Shown piece after piece: positions 10,976 to 22,687 of a stretch of DNA of 64,000 nt. The notes under the pieces are model-generated. The model searched no databases, was not told the origin of the DNA, and saw only the letters and a program-made list of their open reading frames with translations. Position 1 is the stretch's first letter, and each line of letters begins with the position of its first letter. Location of the stretch: assembly GCA_039881145.1 (NCBI GenBank), contig JAYKKI010000039.1:19028001-19092000 (forward strand). The letters are read 5' to 3'. The DNA is from Druceiella hillmani (lineage: Eukaryota > Arthropoda > Insecta > Lepidoptera > Hepialidae). The translations under genes were made by a program, and so were the position numbers.

Positions 10976-11895
10976 ATATAAAATATCGATGAGAAATGTT
11001 ATGTTGGATGTGTGTGTTGCTTTATGTGTTTTTCATATTAAAGATCCTGTGATCTTCTAGTTAACAATAAGAATATGAATTCTCTAGGTGGTTCAAAAAC
11101 AAAAAAATAATTGTAACAAATAAGTTATTACTTATTACAAAACCTTATAGTTTAGTCCGAAGTCAGAATTTGCATACAGTTTTTATGTATGTTTATATTG
11201 CTCAAATTCAGACCGAGGTTCGTTACAAAAAAATGTTTGCTTCGAGGCAAAAAGCTTCGCTTCGAGATAATCTGGTTCGAGGTGTGAATCAAAAAACTAA
11301 AACTTTACTGCTCTCCTTTTAATTGACTATTGTTAAAGTGACGAAATTAAAAAAAAGACCATTTAAAAACAAAGATAAATCTTTGCCAATTGACAGTGTT
11401 TGCGAGTCGCTTTACGCAATACGCGCTCGAGCAGCGTTTTCTTGGTCAAGATGCTGGCAAGTTCATTGATTTGCCAAAACCATTGGGTGCAATACGCTAC
11501 AGTAGACTGCAGCGCAACGCACGGCTGGATAGAGAAACGAAAGCGACTCGCTGATGAACTGTTAAACCGAATTTAACTGGATCTTAATTAAAATACTAGT
11601 TATATCTATGCAGTAAAGTGAGAGGTCTGCGTTTTGGCGGGTAAGTGCAAAGTGATGTTGTTAAAAAAAAGAATGGGTTTAGTAGCTTTATTCTGGCGTG
11701 TGAATAATTGTTGTGATGTGAGCGTGGTTCTATTCTTGTCAGGATTGGAAGTATTCTCACTGTTGTGTTTTGTGAAACATCCACAAGAATATGTATCGGC
11801 GAATCTAATTGACGTGATAAATGATCTGTTTTATAAAGGAGTAGATGATTAACTAGCTAATGTACATTGATGCACATCTAATCAGAAAGGTTTCC
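10976..11895. other. AT-rich DNA, nothing certain
   Basis: Overlapping short frames on both strands at 11596-11852 look like shadows. A modestly GC-richer stretch at 11400-11560 has no recognisable content. Confidence 0.45.
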
Positions 11896-12050
11896 TAAAA
11901 TTCCCACGGGAATTAGAAACTAGCAAAATCTTTGCTAATTACACTGTGGGGATACTCAAATCAACCTTTGAGCACCCCGTGAAGTACCCACGGGAATATG
12001 CTCAAGGTCAAGATCAAACGCTTAAATTGGTCAGGTTTGACCTAAGGCTG
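11896..12050. repeat. Hairpin-rich short repeat segment
   Basis: Contains the palindrome ATTCCCACGGGAAT (around 11903), the hairpin TAGCAAA-ATC-TTTGCTA (11923-11939) and a second CCCACGGGAA (around 11989). The TAGCAAA/TTTGCTA stem also forms the core of the MITE at 1907-2132. This suggests a small non-autonomous element, but I could not define its ends. Confidence 0.45.
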
Positions 12051-12945
12051 GACTACTTCTCGTACGAATAGATTTATATGGCTCACTCCAGTCTTTCAAT
12101 AGCCTTATCGTTATTTGCCGATGAGAGGGTTTGGAACCTGGTGTATACAGAGGTTCTTTAACATGGTGTAAATGTACTATATTTATGCTCTACTCTATTT
12201 TCTACTATTTATGCGCCATTACTTGGCTCTTTTCTGTTCTCTTTTCTTTTCTGAATAATGGAATTTTAACAAAATTAAAAAAAAAATACGTACATGAAAC
12301 CGCATGCAAAAGCGAGTTCTATGAATTTGTTTTATTCATCAGTTTGCCATTGGCTATTTTTTCCGATATGGACTTCGTCAAACATTTCTTATATATTTCA
12401 GAATTTTCTTGCTATTGTGTTACAAAATGCAGGAGTGGATAACAATTTTTTTTTACTCACGAATTAAAGTTGCCTCTCTCTTTCTTCTGGAAAGGGAATA
12501 TTCTAAGCCAAAAAACCCGTTTTCATTGTAACCAAATGTCAATAAAACTTTACGGTACTTTTAGATCATCTTTGGAAGCTGTGATAGATGAATATTTATG
12601 TAACCCTTTTAATAAGACGTTCAAAATATGGTCATGTTATGTGTATACAAGTGGTCCGGAATAAATACAAAATTAGATGCACCCTACTATTTTGGTGTGA
12701 TGTAAATTTAGCTTTGGGTTTGACCCTTTTTTACGTGATCTTACAATACAAAAAACATATGTTCGTGTATAATCTTTATCATCATTATCAACAGTCTGTC
12801 TTAGATCATTGCTGGATATAGGCATCTCAAATGCGCGTATCATTGGAGTCAGTGTCTCCATATCAAATAAATTTAAAATACAGTGGCCTCGCCTAAAATT
12901 ACGGGGTTTCTTACAAAATAGTGGTAGATTGAGATTAAAATTAGG
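12051..12945. other. AT-rich DNA, nothing recognised
   Basis: Several small open frames (12131-12442, 12470-12664, 12588-12821 plus) overlap one another and have no recognisable features. Confidence 0.5.
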
Positions 12946-12957
12946 TATATATATATA

Positions 12958-13049
<92 letters not shown>
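12946..13049. repeat. (AT)n microsatellite, about 100 bp
   Basis: Almost uninterrupted AT dinucleotides with a single extra T near 12961. The YI-repeat open frames it creates on both strands are artefacts. Confidence 0.98.
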
Positions 13050-13053
<4 letters not shown>

Positions 13054-14329
13054 TAAGTAAAAAACACATAAAAGTAGTTGTAATAAATTTTGAGTTTGAA
13101 ATTCTAATTTTATTCAACTTTAGGATGCATTCATCCTGCTCAATATGTCTGAAGAAAGGTAAAATCTGTACAATTTTTTGTAGTCATTTTGATGGCTTAA
13201 TGTATTTGGTTGGATTGTTTTAGTTAATAGTTTGTTTCTTTTACTGGTTCTTATATCGTTAACGTTACTGAACATTCTTTCGCAATCGGCTACGGGGACG
13301 AATCACTATAATAGAGAATATCTGTACTATTATAAATTAACCCTATAAGGATTACTACTATGTGATTATTATGAATTAGTATATTTTAATATTATAGATC
13401 GCCTAAAAACTATGTTAACAAGTATTAACGCTCACTGACAAAGCAAACACGTAAGTGGCGACCACAGTTAACACGTCATTTATGTTATTAATAGATATAT
13501 CATTGATTATATCTACTAATAATATAAATATATGTAATCTGATAACTTCTCAGAATTACTGCATATAATTATTAGTAATATTGAACAGGAAATATATTCA
13601 GTTAATAATATTGAACGAGAACTCCCTTTAAAATTATCTGTATTTCGAAAAACTACCATATTAGTTTTTTAATATAAAAATGATATATTTTGATATTGCG
13701 GTTTTCTCAAACACCATATTATGGTAGCCGGTAAAGTAACCAAAATTACGGTGAATCTATCGTAATTATTGTGTATCTGGAGAAGCTGGTTGGAGTTCAC
13801 CTGGCAGGCGATTTGGTGATCACAGAATGTATAGCTTTTCGTACCATAAACGTTGCTGCCCATCAGTGATCCGCGGCAATTAATTATACGATTGCAAACA
13901 TTACTGCGACCCCGCTCGACGAACGGTCTGGAATCGAATCTGGAACTCCACAGAGCGGAGACCGGGCTGTTTACACCTTGTGTAAGCCTTGCGATTCACG
14001 TAACACATTACCTCCATTATTTTTACCGTGAAAATATGTTGCTTAATATTTTCTTTCTTAGCCGTATCTTGAATTTCTTACAAACTGTGAGATTTAGAGT
14101 CATAGCTTAGATTTCCATTAAACTTGTAGTAATGCTGTTGTTTTAGAGATAGGTAAAGGGAAAATAGTCAGCAGTATTTCTGGAATTAATCGTTAGCAAA
14201 ATAATATTTGCCCTTCCAATAATCCTAACATGAAATCGTAGACAATTTCGATTACTTCATTTGCCGCCTTAAAATATCCTATTGCCATATGAATATAACG
14301 TTAATTGTCTTTATCATTATGCCAAATTT
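13050..14329. other. AT-rich DNA with one GC-richer patch
   Basis: Mostly featureless. At 13880-13990 a GC-richer patch contains GGTCTGGAATCGAATCTGGA, whose reverse complement loosely resembles a tRNA B-box arm (GATTCGATTCC). The flanking stem does not pair, so no tRNA or SINE is called. Confidence 0.4.
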
Positions 14330-14445
14330 GAAGTACCTACGTTAAATTTCCTAAACAAATGGCTATGATAGAACAGACAGACCGTTGGACAGGTGAGTGA
14401 TTTCATAAGTTTTTCATTTTTCCTTTTGAGGTAAAAATTAACAAT
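14330..14445 (+). repeat. Dispersed repeat family A, partial copy
   Basis: The order GCCAAATTTGAAGTA, ACAGACAGACCG, GGACAG and TTTTTCCTTTTGAGGTA matches the landmarks at 44305-44575. The segment ATGGCTATGATAGAACAGAC followed by ACAG and GTGAGT looks like a coding exon with a donor, but it falls inside this repeat. Confidence 0.55.
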
Positions 14446-16550
14446 TATCTTATTATTTTACGTGTTAAGTTATTATTTGGCTGTTTTATATTTGAATCAT
14501 TAATGGCATTGATCATGTGATGGCCCATTTTTGTTTTATTTGATAGCTTCAGAAACATCATACTAATCGTGTTTTGATAATTAATATCGGAATGTAACAA
14601 TGGACGCATCATATATTATTTATACAGGTTCTTTTTGCATCAGAATGTTACGTCCATTTATATTAAATCAGATATACAATTATTTCTTTGACCGATAGAG
14701 CGCGAATATAATATACGTAATACTGTCATACCACTGTCACGAACTTTCGTATAAAGGTTATTTCAGTATAAAGGTCTTCGGTGGGAATTTTGTAAACAGG
14801 CTTGTCATGAAAATATCTTTATGAATAACTGAAGAAATATGACGAGAGATGCATCGCCAAGTAGAAGAATCCATCCTCTTGATCTCGGCGCGACTCTTTA
14901 ACAGTTCCATTGAGGTCCGTGTCACTGGAGACCATTACAAGAATCTCACTCTATCCCTACTTGTGGTAGTTAGATGTTATACGAACCGACAGGGGACGCG
15001 GAACATTGACAAAGGACTCGAAAGTTCCGCATGTTTCTTTCTAAAACTTTCAGATTCTTGAAAATGTATATACATTTTTTCGCTTGTAATAATAATATTT
15101 TTTTATTTACTGTTAAAAACCCCAAACCTTGTTCCGAGTCCTCGAGTGATGTCTAAGTTTACGTAAGATAACGGTCGCCAGTAGTCCGCGTAATGTAAAT
15201 ACGACCACCTAAGAACATTTCAACGCTCCAAACGGAGCGATCGCAAACCGAAATCCGTTTGTGAATGTCAAAATCACCTACAATTTCAGTCGAATGATGC
15301 GACACTATGAATTTCCGAACCGTTTAGAATTCGCCCCCGCAAATACTTTAAAAAACCATTCCACGCTAAAAGGACCTATGGAGTAGGTGATATATTAAAT
15401 AAATCGATGACCAATTTCATGCTATATGCTAGCGAGGCTGAACGACACTTACAGTTGTAGTGAAGTTGTCGTAAGAGCGCAGCAACTTGACAAATGTAAT
15501 TTTTGATAATCACATACTGGCGAATCGGTACAAGATCTACGGTGTAGCGATCATGTGTGTAGTCGATATTATTCGCACATCCATTTGGAGCCGCGCCGAA
15601 TGGCGCGCCCTTCAGTAACTAGCATAAGGCCTCCATATTAATATTTCCAATAGGCGTACCAAACGCGGCTACACATGCATATTATGTAAATAGCATTAAC
15701 GCATGACCGGAGCAATGCACACGTATTGTTGCTTGCGAGTATTTAAGGGTACGATCTCACTTAGCGTAGTGGTATTCCGTTACGCTGAGTTGCGAGAGTG
15801 GTATGTGAATATCAGTTGTGTACACAATGAATGTTTGGAAAAATATTCAGAAAATATATATAGACTAATATCAATATGTACACTACGAAATAAGGAAATA
15901 TTTAAAAAAAATTTAAACATATTGGTTCTTTTAAATACTACGTTGCACTAAGAGTTTAAATTGTGAACTGTTACCGAAATAATTTTTATTCGTCATTTAT
16001 TTTTATTGGGAAGTCGTTATTTTGGCGAGTGCAATGTGAAGCATAGTCATCTGTGTTATCTTGGCCGAGGATAGCGTTTTCTCCCGGATACTAGCTATAT
16101 AAAACAATCTATAAAGAGCATTGTTTTTGCCATTTGAAATCAATCACGAGCAATTGGAAACCGGAAGCGACATTTTTATAGCAAGATCTTTATGAAAGTC
16201 CCAATTAAAAGGTTGAATGTTTGATAGCTAGAGATTAATAAAAAAGCAAGTAGAGACATACATTTTGTCTTACAGTCGTCTTATATTAGAGGATACGAAT
16301 AATGTTATTCAATAATACATCGTTTTAACTACCTAATTCTCACATAAAAAGTTCCCTTCTCACAAATGTGCACCTCAGTAAATATTTTGTAATGTATACT
16401 TTTGCTTCGTATCTGTATTTTTGATGTTTTTTAAAATTACGTATATAAATAGCCAGTAACATATAAGTTTATTATTTTCAAAAGAAATAGTATTGTCATT
16501 TAAAATAAATAAAATGTATAATTTGATAAAAAAATCAAACTATAAATACA
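14446..16550. other. Non-coding DNA with two GC-richer blocks
   Basis: Blocks at about 15150-15340 and 15540-15700 stand out as less AT-rich. The second contains GCCGCGCCGAATGGCGCGCC (with a short dyad) and, downstream, an ATGCATATTATGTAAAT stretch resembling POU/octamer sites. They are candidate conserved regulatory elements only by composition. No supported reading frame. Confidence 0.35.
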
Positions 16551-16910
16551 TTTTATTCATTGGGACAAATCAAATGAGTTGAAACTTTATAGGCTTACTA
16601 TTCATTGTTGAAAAGCTCATTACCACCTCCCTCCTCCATGATCAGATCCTCCTGGTTACAATATACAACCAAAGTACTTAATAAGAAAAGTTAAACGTGC
16701 CCAAAGTCGATGGGTTTACTGATAGTTATTAAAAATTTCCCATAACCACTTCTCTTTTCCATAACCAGATACTTTCGGTTACAATATGTAACTACATGAT
16801 TCATTGAGACAAATCAAATGAGTCCAAACTCGAAGGTTTTACTGTTAGCCATCGAAGTTCCTATGGCCACCTTCCCCTTCCATCATTATATCAACGGTGT
16901 TACCATACTA
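16551..16910. repeat. Diverged three-copy repeat, about 115-130 bp per unit
   Basis: Three consecutive segments, starting near 16555, 16690 and 16803, share the order GACAAATCAAATGAGT (copies 1 and 3), a GGTTTTACTG-like block, a CCAC-TTC-CTTTTCCAT block, CAGAT or TCA-ATC, and GGTTACAATAT. Divergence is substantial, so the triplication is old. The sequence is unknown to me. Confidence 0.7.
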
Positions 16911-17574
16911 TATTATTGTATATTGTTATCAGAATTGAATAAGTTAGAAAGGTTTTAAATCGATACGGCAATTAAAAGTCGATGAAGAGTAACGTACAGC
17001 ATTTGTCTAACATGCATAGTTGTTAACATGCATGTTTAGAAGTGGAAACTTATAAAAACGTGCTAAAAATATCTTGCCAGACGCCAAACGTATTCCAGGT
17101 GTTGAACGATACCAATTCGATTGTTTTCTTTTTCAGTAAACTAGCATTGGTTAGTGAGCGCGAACCTTATATCGACTTTGAATGAAAGTCGATGCCCTTC
17201 AGACGTGAAGTCCCTTGCATTGTTTGTCGAGCGACTAAGTAAACGTAACTCACGAACTTACATACTTATCGTTATGCGGTATTAGAATGCGTTATCGTCG
17301 TTCGCTGTACGAGGTTCTTTGTTCTCACAAGCTTGACAAATTATTTTCACCATACTTAGTCATATTTGTTTTGTCTCGAAACAGAAATAACAGTTCTGTT
17401 AGTTAATTTATTTGCGAAAACTAAGTCGACCGGATTTCTGACCGAAAAGATCTAAAGGCACCAAATACATATCCATGTATTGGTATGCTGGATTGTCTCC
17501 TTTCTTATGGGCAGATGGTTGTCAAAGAAATAATGACATGTGTCGTTACTTTGTCTCAATAGAAGACATCTTTT
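16911..17574. other. Unassigned DNA
   Basis: No reading frame, RNA or repeat that I can support. GC rises slightly at 17140-17300. Confidence 0.45.
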
Positions 17575-18127
17575 TCTTCTACTTCTTGGTCGTCTTCTTC
17601 ATTTCTGAAGGTTGTGTCCTTGATAGGCATTCGTGGCTTTATTTACAGGCTTCCTCAGCTTTGTCAGCTTTTCAGCTTCCCTCGGGGCGGTTGCTACAGG
17701 AGACCAGTAATAGCGGTTACTTGGTCACACCAACGGTTAGATGATCGGTTGCGAGCTATCTTTCCTTCCAACTTGCCCACCACAACCAACTTTTCAAGGT
17801 TATCTGGTTGCCGCCAAGCAATTTGAATAAAGTAACTGAGAATCGTTTGGTAATAGATCGTCGAAATTCTAGTTTTGATTTAGCTGCTCAAGGATAGACT
17901 TGTTGCTTCATGGATCATACTTCTTCAGCATTACATCTCAAAAGCCTCAATTTTCTTTCGCTCTATTGGCTGGATTGTCAACGATTCTGAACCATACAGA
18001 AATATCGAGAAAACCAGAGTCCGGACTAGTTTCATTTTGGTGATATTGGAGACTTTCCTGTTCTGTCAAAGACGTATCAGCTGGTTCATTGCAGTCTTGT
18101 CCATCTGGGTGGCTCTCTTGATTTCTC
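17575..18127 (-). mobile_element. Degenerate RTE-like LINE 3' fragment
   Basis: From 18127 downward the minus strand reads EIKRATQMDKTAMNQLIRL, then NITKMKLVRTLVFSIFLYGS (family pattern TKxRLVKTLVFPIFLYGAETW), then ERKKIEAFEM and a stop. After a degraded stretch it resumes at about 17820 with LEKLVVVGKLEGKIARNRSS, NRWCDQVTAITGL and stops, then a charged tail to about 17575. This is the C-terminal order of insect RTE-like ORF2. The catalytic domain is missing. It is the same family as the fragment at 56108-56600. Its truncated 5' end meets the truncated 5' side of the opposite-strand fragment at 18200. Confidence 0.87.
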
Positions 18128-18199
18128 GCCCGTGATGCAGTGGGCTCATATTGGTAGAATATACAAATTCAGTAATATTTCTCGCTGGTATAAAAGTAT

Positions 18200-18445
18200 A
18201 TTTTTAGTTAGCGACGTCAGAAAGCGGGTTGGTTATGTCACACGCAAACAAAGCTCGTGGTGCAAGGTAGTGGTGGAACGGAGGCCATGGAGTGAGGAAC
18301 ACCCACAACAAAGACTACAGATACGTTGGTATGACGACATCAAGAAAACAGCTGGAGTGAAGTAGATGGAAACTACCCAAGACTGAGGTAGATGGCATAA
18401 ACTGAAGAAGGCCTATACTTTAGCGCTTAAAAATAATTAAAGAAG
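18200..18445 (+). mobile_element. LINE 3'-terminal fragment, second family
   Basis: Reads VRKRVGYVTRKQSSW, VVERRPWSEE, then RLQIRWYDDIKKTAGVK and a stop, then a degraded TQD..W..L..AYT tail and a GAAGAAGAA end. This matches the family pattern GHVARxxDxRW, EWRPR, GRPxxRWxDDIxKxAGxxW. It is closer to the fragment at 4795-5435 than to its neighbour at 17575. Only the extreme C-terminus survives. Confidence 0.8.
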
Positions 18446-19195
18446 AAGAACACAAAATAATAACCTCAAGACAAAGACTTCCACATTATGGAGGAATTAA
18501 ATTTGTTTAGGTTTTTTTTTAAATAAGTTACATATGTGGCTGGGTTACATGCGACCAAGTCACATTTATGGAGAAACTATATTAATTAGTTATGCATTGG
18601 TATTTATATCGTGGTATCTCGATCTTTCAAGTCCTATGACAGTTGTGCATGTAATGTCGATAAATCTAATATAATATATTTTTTTTTAATTTATGACTTT
18701 AAGAACAACTCGTCTCTACTTTTTATTCGTTATGTTTCAGCAGATGAAACTACATCAGTACGTTTATTGTCTTCTTTTTGGTTTCATCCATTCTGCGCGC
18801 AATCTATGACTTGCATGGAACTTTTTTGCATCAGAATTAAATGTCATAGTTCTACAACAAGTACCTTGTTCTATAGTGTATGTACCCTAAGTAAAACATT
18901 TTCGTCTTCTCAGAGCGAACAGATAAGTAATCCTTTGGGGCTCAAGCAAATTTGATAAGGCGCTTCGTTGAATCAATGAATGAGTTCATTGTTTAAGAGT
19001 TGACGATACACGAAGTAAGTATAGATAACGCGATTTGTTCAACAAGCCGCGTAAGGCAGGGCGGAGGCGCACCTGAAAGGGTTTTGCCCATGACTAATGC
19101 TGGTGACCTTGCTTACCTTTTTAACTTAATGCGTGGTTTAACTTTAAATAATATAAAACGAGCTTTAAATACGAGCAGTTGTTCTGATACGTTAG
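18446..19195. other. AT-rich DNA, nothing recognised
   Basis: Open frames at 18611-18955 and 19000-19212 (plus) have no recognisable domain. The second runs into repeat family A at its end. Confidence 0.45.
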
Positions 19196-19197
19196 GT

Positions 19198-19620
19198 TCC
19201 GCACACAATTAGGTACCTATAAATATTTTAAGGCTCAAATTAAGGGGTATGCAATGTAATATTTCTATTAAAGTATTTTTATATATTAAATTTATCTTAT
19301 AATTATATTGTCCAATATATCTTTCACAGGCTTATAATATCTATAATCAATGCTATAGTTTTTCAATAAAGGAAACCAATATAAGTCCATATAGTGTTGG
19401 GAATATTGGGTTCGATGTTACAGGAATAAATATGATACTCTCAAATAGAGAAATTGAAAAAAAATCTTAAAGGTTTTATTTTAATCGTCAATCAGACAAA
19501 TGAGAAATCTTGTATTTTTTATGGGAAGTCAATTTATTTTTCATAAGTTAGTAAATGATATTTCAACGGTAATCTTTGAACTGGTAAAATAAAACAAAGT
19601 TCAGATTGTGTTACATTGTG

Positions 19621-19623
<3 letters not shown>
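19198..19623 (+). repeat. Dispersed repeat family A, near-complete copy with internal deletion
   Basis: Colinear with 44088-44780. Shared landmarks are TTCCGCACACAATTAGGTAC, TATTTCTATTAAAGTA and ATATATCTTTCACAGGC, then AATCGTCAATCAGACAAAT, CTTGTATTTTTTAT, TATTTTTCATA and an AAAACAAAGTTCAGATTGTG block. The copy at 44 kb has about 300 extra bases in the middle, including the GACAGACAG segment. Confidence 0.75.

Positions 19624-19696
<73 letters not shown>
19624..19696. repeat. (AT)n microsatellite
   Basis: Uninterrupted AT dinucleotide run. It sits at the end of a family A repeat copy. Confidence 0.98.
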
Positions 19697-19698
<2 letters not shown>

Positions 19699-20174
19699 AA
19701 ATACACATTTCAAAATACAGTGAAAACATTATTTTTTCTAAAGCGAACACCTAAGTAAGCCGATGTCGTCATATGATAACATAAGTAGGAAATCTGTTAA
19801 ATAAATATTTTTTGTTTGTTTTTGACTCTCATCGGCGATTCGATGAACGTCGAACATCCATTGGCACTAATAATGACAGGTTATAATCAGTTGTGTTCCA
19901 GCGGCGATGGAATTGTTCGCAAGTAGGAAACGGTTGACGGTGATCGTGCCACTTGCGTCACTGCGACTCGTGCGCGGCCGCTCGAGCACGACGAAGGTAC
20001 GCCCAGCCACTTGTCGACGTCTGAAATCTCGCCATAATTACGCAGAAAGAAAAACATTAAATATATTTCATTAACAGAAAACAAGCTAACTGTCGGAGGA
20101 ATTGTGTCTGCACATAAATTATTTTTTGATACAAACACAATAATGGATCTACTTATAAATGTATAAATATTTTT
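19697..20174. other. AT-rich DNA with a GC-richer core
   Basis: The core at 19900-20030 includes GTGCGCGGCCGCTCGAGCAC and stands out in composition. A minus-strand 83-codon frame (20138-19887) covers it, but I recognise nothing in it. Confidence 0.35.
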
Positions 20175-20435
20175 GAAGTGAAACTTCTTTGAGAGTCAAA
20201 TTTCAAGGTCGAATTTCGTGCAACCTTTTCATACAACGTTTAGCTATAACGTCCGAATGTAACAAATCTATCGCAAGAAGGACGGAAAATAAGTATTTAA
20301 CGAACAACCGAGAGAGATAGATGAATACTATAGAATAATGCAAGAAAAATAATGCAAGAAACGCGTGCGCGAAAACAAATAAAAATAGCGTTCACTACTG
20401 CTATCAGCTGTTTTGTACGTTATGTGTGTCAAATG
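20175..20435 (-). repeat. Dispersed repeat family B, minus-strand copy
   Basis: The reverse complement matches 39421-39693 over the full length. Landmarks are TTTGACACACATAACGTAC, CTGAT, AGTAGTGA, TTTTCGC, CTATCTCT, TCGGTTGTT, TATTTTCCGTCCTT, TTGCGA and GTTGTATGAAAA, ending in AGAAGTTTCACTTC. Two antiparallel copies 19 kb apart establish a dispersed repeat of about 260 bases with one end at the palindrome GAAGTGAAACTTC. Class is unknown to me. Confidence 0.85.
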
Positions 20436-20910
20436 TACATATATATAATACTGTCAAAATTTTGTCGATTTATTTTGAGTAGTGATTTTAATGTTAGTTT
20501 TGCATCTGATGATTGGATACTATAAATTAACTTTCTACGTGAAAAATTGAATCTATAATATGAATAATAATCCTAAGATGGCAACAACAGAATCTGGAAC
20601 TACAATAGTTTTTACACGATATCTGGAAAGTATAGAGTTAAGAATGTACGTTTCGTATTTCAGTTGCTATAAAGCTATGATGCCAACTTTACCAACACAA
20701 ACATCACAAGATAATACGGTAAATATCGAGAAAATAAATTAAGAAATATAACTGACATTTTGTCTCTTTTAGTCTCATTTTTATCCTTTGAATGCTGTTC
20801 TTAAATTCTATAAATACTATAACTCTTGGAATACTTTCCTTTTTTTCTCTCTCTTCTCTCTCTGCCGTTTTACCCCTTACTGTATACTTACAAATCGAGG
20901 TTTTGGTCGA
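20436..20910. other. AT-rich DNA, nothing recognised
   Basis: Small frames at 20560-20742 (plus) and 20704-20913 (minus) carry no recognisable features. Confidence 0.45.
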
Positions 20911-20940
20911 CAAAGAAGTTTCACTTCTCTCACGTGTACT
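20911..20940 (+). repeat. Family B terminus: AGAAGTTTCACTTCT palindrome plus CACGTGTAC
   Basis: CAAAGAAGTTTCACTTCTCT followed by CACGTGTAC. The same block recurs at 47253-47280 and, inverted and slightly changed, at 38590-38617 and 48436-48455. It represents solitary ends of repeat family B or a related element. Confidence 0.65.
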
Positions 20941-21740
20941 GAGTTGCGTCTATTTGTAACAGTATCACGAAAAAAACTATGAAAAGAATTTTCATTTGTT
21001 TTCAATTATTATATAGCCTAGAGTTCGATAAATAAACCAAGTGAAATAATATCTTAATGATATCAGAAAGCTGAACAACAGAGGGCTCGTATCTACTTAC
21101 TAATCAACATTATATATTACGTCCGAAAAAATTATCGGTAAAAAATTATTATAATATTAGATTGGGCGAATGAAGTTGCACGTAAAATTCAATATTAAAA
21201 AATAGAGACAGGAAATATTGTTTATTTAAAAAGTATAAAAAAATACTATACATGTACTTATGCAAAATATTTTCCTCACTACCTTGTTTTTTTTATAAAA
21301 AACAACTAACAAGAAAACACAATTATGTAATTGCGTTTTTTTTCGTAAGATTCTTTTCCGTTTATATTTACTATATAATTCGAAAGGTTAATCCGAAATT
21401 GGAATTAGGTTTGAATTTAGCGTAAGTAAAAAAAGATAAATTAAAAATGCATTGGAAACAGTTATTTATCTAGTAAAGCGAAAAAAAAACAAAACTACTG
21501 CAGAACTGTTAAAATCGAAGTAAAAAAAATAAATCAAGCTTGAGTTATATTGTTTTTGATTGTATAAGCAAATGTCTTATTTTGCGAAAAGTGTACGAAA
21601 ATAAAAAAAAAATTAATGCGCTTTAGCCTTAATTGAACGCACTTAAAAGTTTATTAAAAAATCGAATGGTATGATGTAGAATTTACGAAGGTGATTAACA
21701 GGAAATTGAGTTATATGCTTTGTCATCTTGTTTTTATGTC
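20941..21740. other. Very AT-rich DNA, nothing recognised
   Basis: Long A and T runs only. No supported feature. Confidence 0.55.
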
Positions 21741-22080
21741 AATACAAGCTCACCAACCCAACCCGAGCGTACTGTAACGCGTGACACCACGCTATTCGCA
21801 GATCGGAAGTGAGACGAGGCCAAACTCTTAACGTGCCGGCCCTGCTGCCGATGCACGCACGCAACAAAAGAACGAACCGTTGCTCGGAGATGAACAATGG
21901 ATTAGTAAAAAGACAAAAAGCGAGCATTATTTGTCGAATTAGCCGCGGTCGATTCGCGGACCGTTACCGGAAAGCGACGTGTGTGGTTACTAGTGACGTT
22001 ATTTGAGCCGTTGTAAATGGCGTTCCGCGCGAATCGATGGACGCGCATTTCCGTTGGATTCTTTGATATATTCTGATCGA
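21741..22080. other. GC-richer island, possible conserved regulatory DNA or exon
   Basis: About 340 bases of clearly higher GC. It has overlapping open frames on both strands (21739-21927 minus, 21809-22006 plus), neither recognised. It includes GAACAATGGATTAGTA, which overlays a SOX-type AACAATGG on an Otx/bicoid-type GGATTA, and the dyad CCGCGG-TCGATTCGCGG. It may be a cis-regulatory element or an exon. Sequence alone cannot tell. Confidence 0.35.
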
Positions 22081-22687
22081 TTCGACTCGATGGTTTATTT
22101 TATAAATAGCGCAGTGAATGTTATGTATCCTCCCCTCTTAGTGAGATAAACTTCTCAAACTACTTCCATAATTATCCATATATGTTAATCTTAGCGAACC
22201 GCATTTAATATACTCCACTATTCTATTGATGTCATCCCGTCAGCAAAGCGGAAGACGCCCCGCAAATAAAGTTTCCATCTCACCCGGAATTCCCCAGGAA
22301 TTATTCTCTTAATTTTGATTATCTCCCATATCCCAGATTATCTCCCAAATCTAGCACTCTCCCGTACCACGTCACGACTAAAAATTATTACTAATTGATT
22401 GAAAGGAAAGGCCTAAAATCATCCTGTTTTAGGGTTGTATATCTAAAAAAAAACGGAACCCTTATAAGATCACTTATGTATCTGTCTTGTCACAGCCGTT
22501 TTTTTTCGAAACAGCTTGACGTAAAAACTTGAAGTTTGTTATAATAAAAAACATATTAACCTCAATAGCACTACTAGCATAGCATACTAACACTTCATAC
22601 TACTAGCATACTAACACTTCATAATATTCATATGAAAGTTTAGGGGGGGAGGGGGCGGGCAAATTAAGTACTGTATTCTTTTTCAAT

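Noticed and set aside
12809..13067. Open frames of repeating YI on both strands.
   Set aside because: Produced by the (AT)n microsatellite.
13890..13990. Possible tRNA or SINE B box on the minus strand (GATTCGATTCC).
   Set aside because: The would-be T stem is a direct repeat rather than an inverted one, so it cannot pair. No A box was identified.
14358..14397. ATG in good context followed by a dozen codons and ACAG-GTGAGT, resembling a first coding exon.
   Set aside because: The segment lies within a copy of dispersed repeat family A. The ACAGACAGACCG run and the following CTTTTGAGGTA match the 44-kb copy.
19960..20000. NotI/XhoI-like GCGGCCGCTCGAG, which might suggest vector contamination.
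   Set aside because: Flanking sequence shows no polylinker or vector features and blends into insect-like DNA. A chance juxtaposition is simpler.
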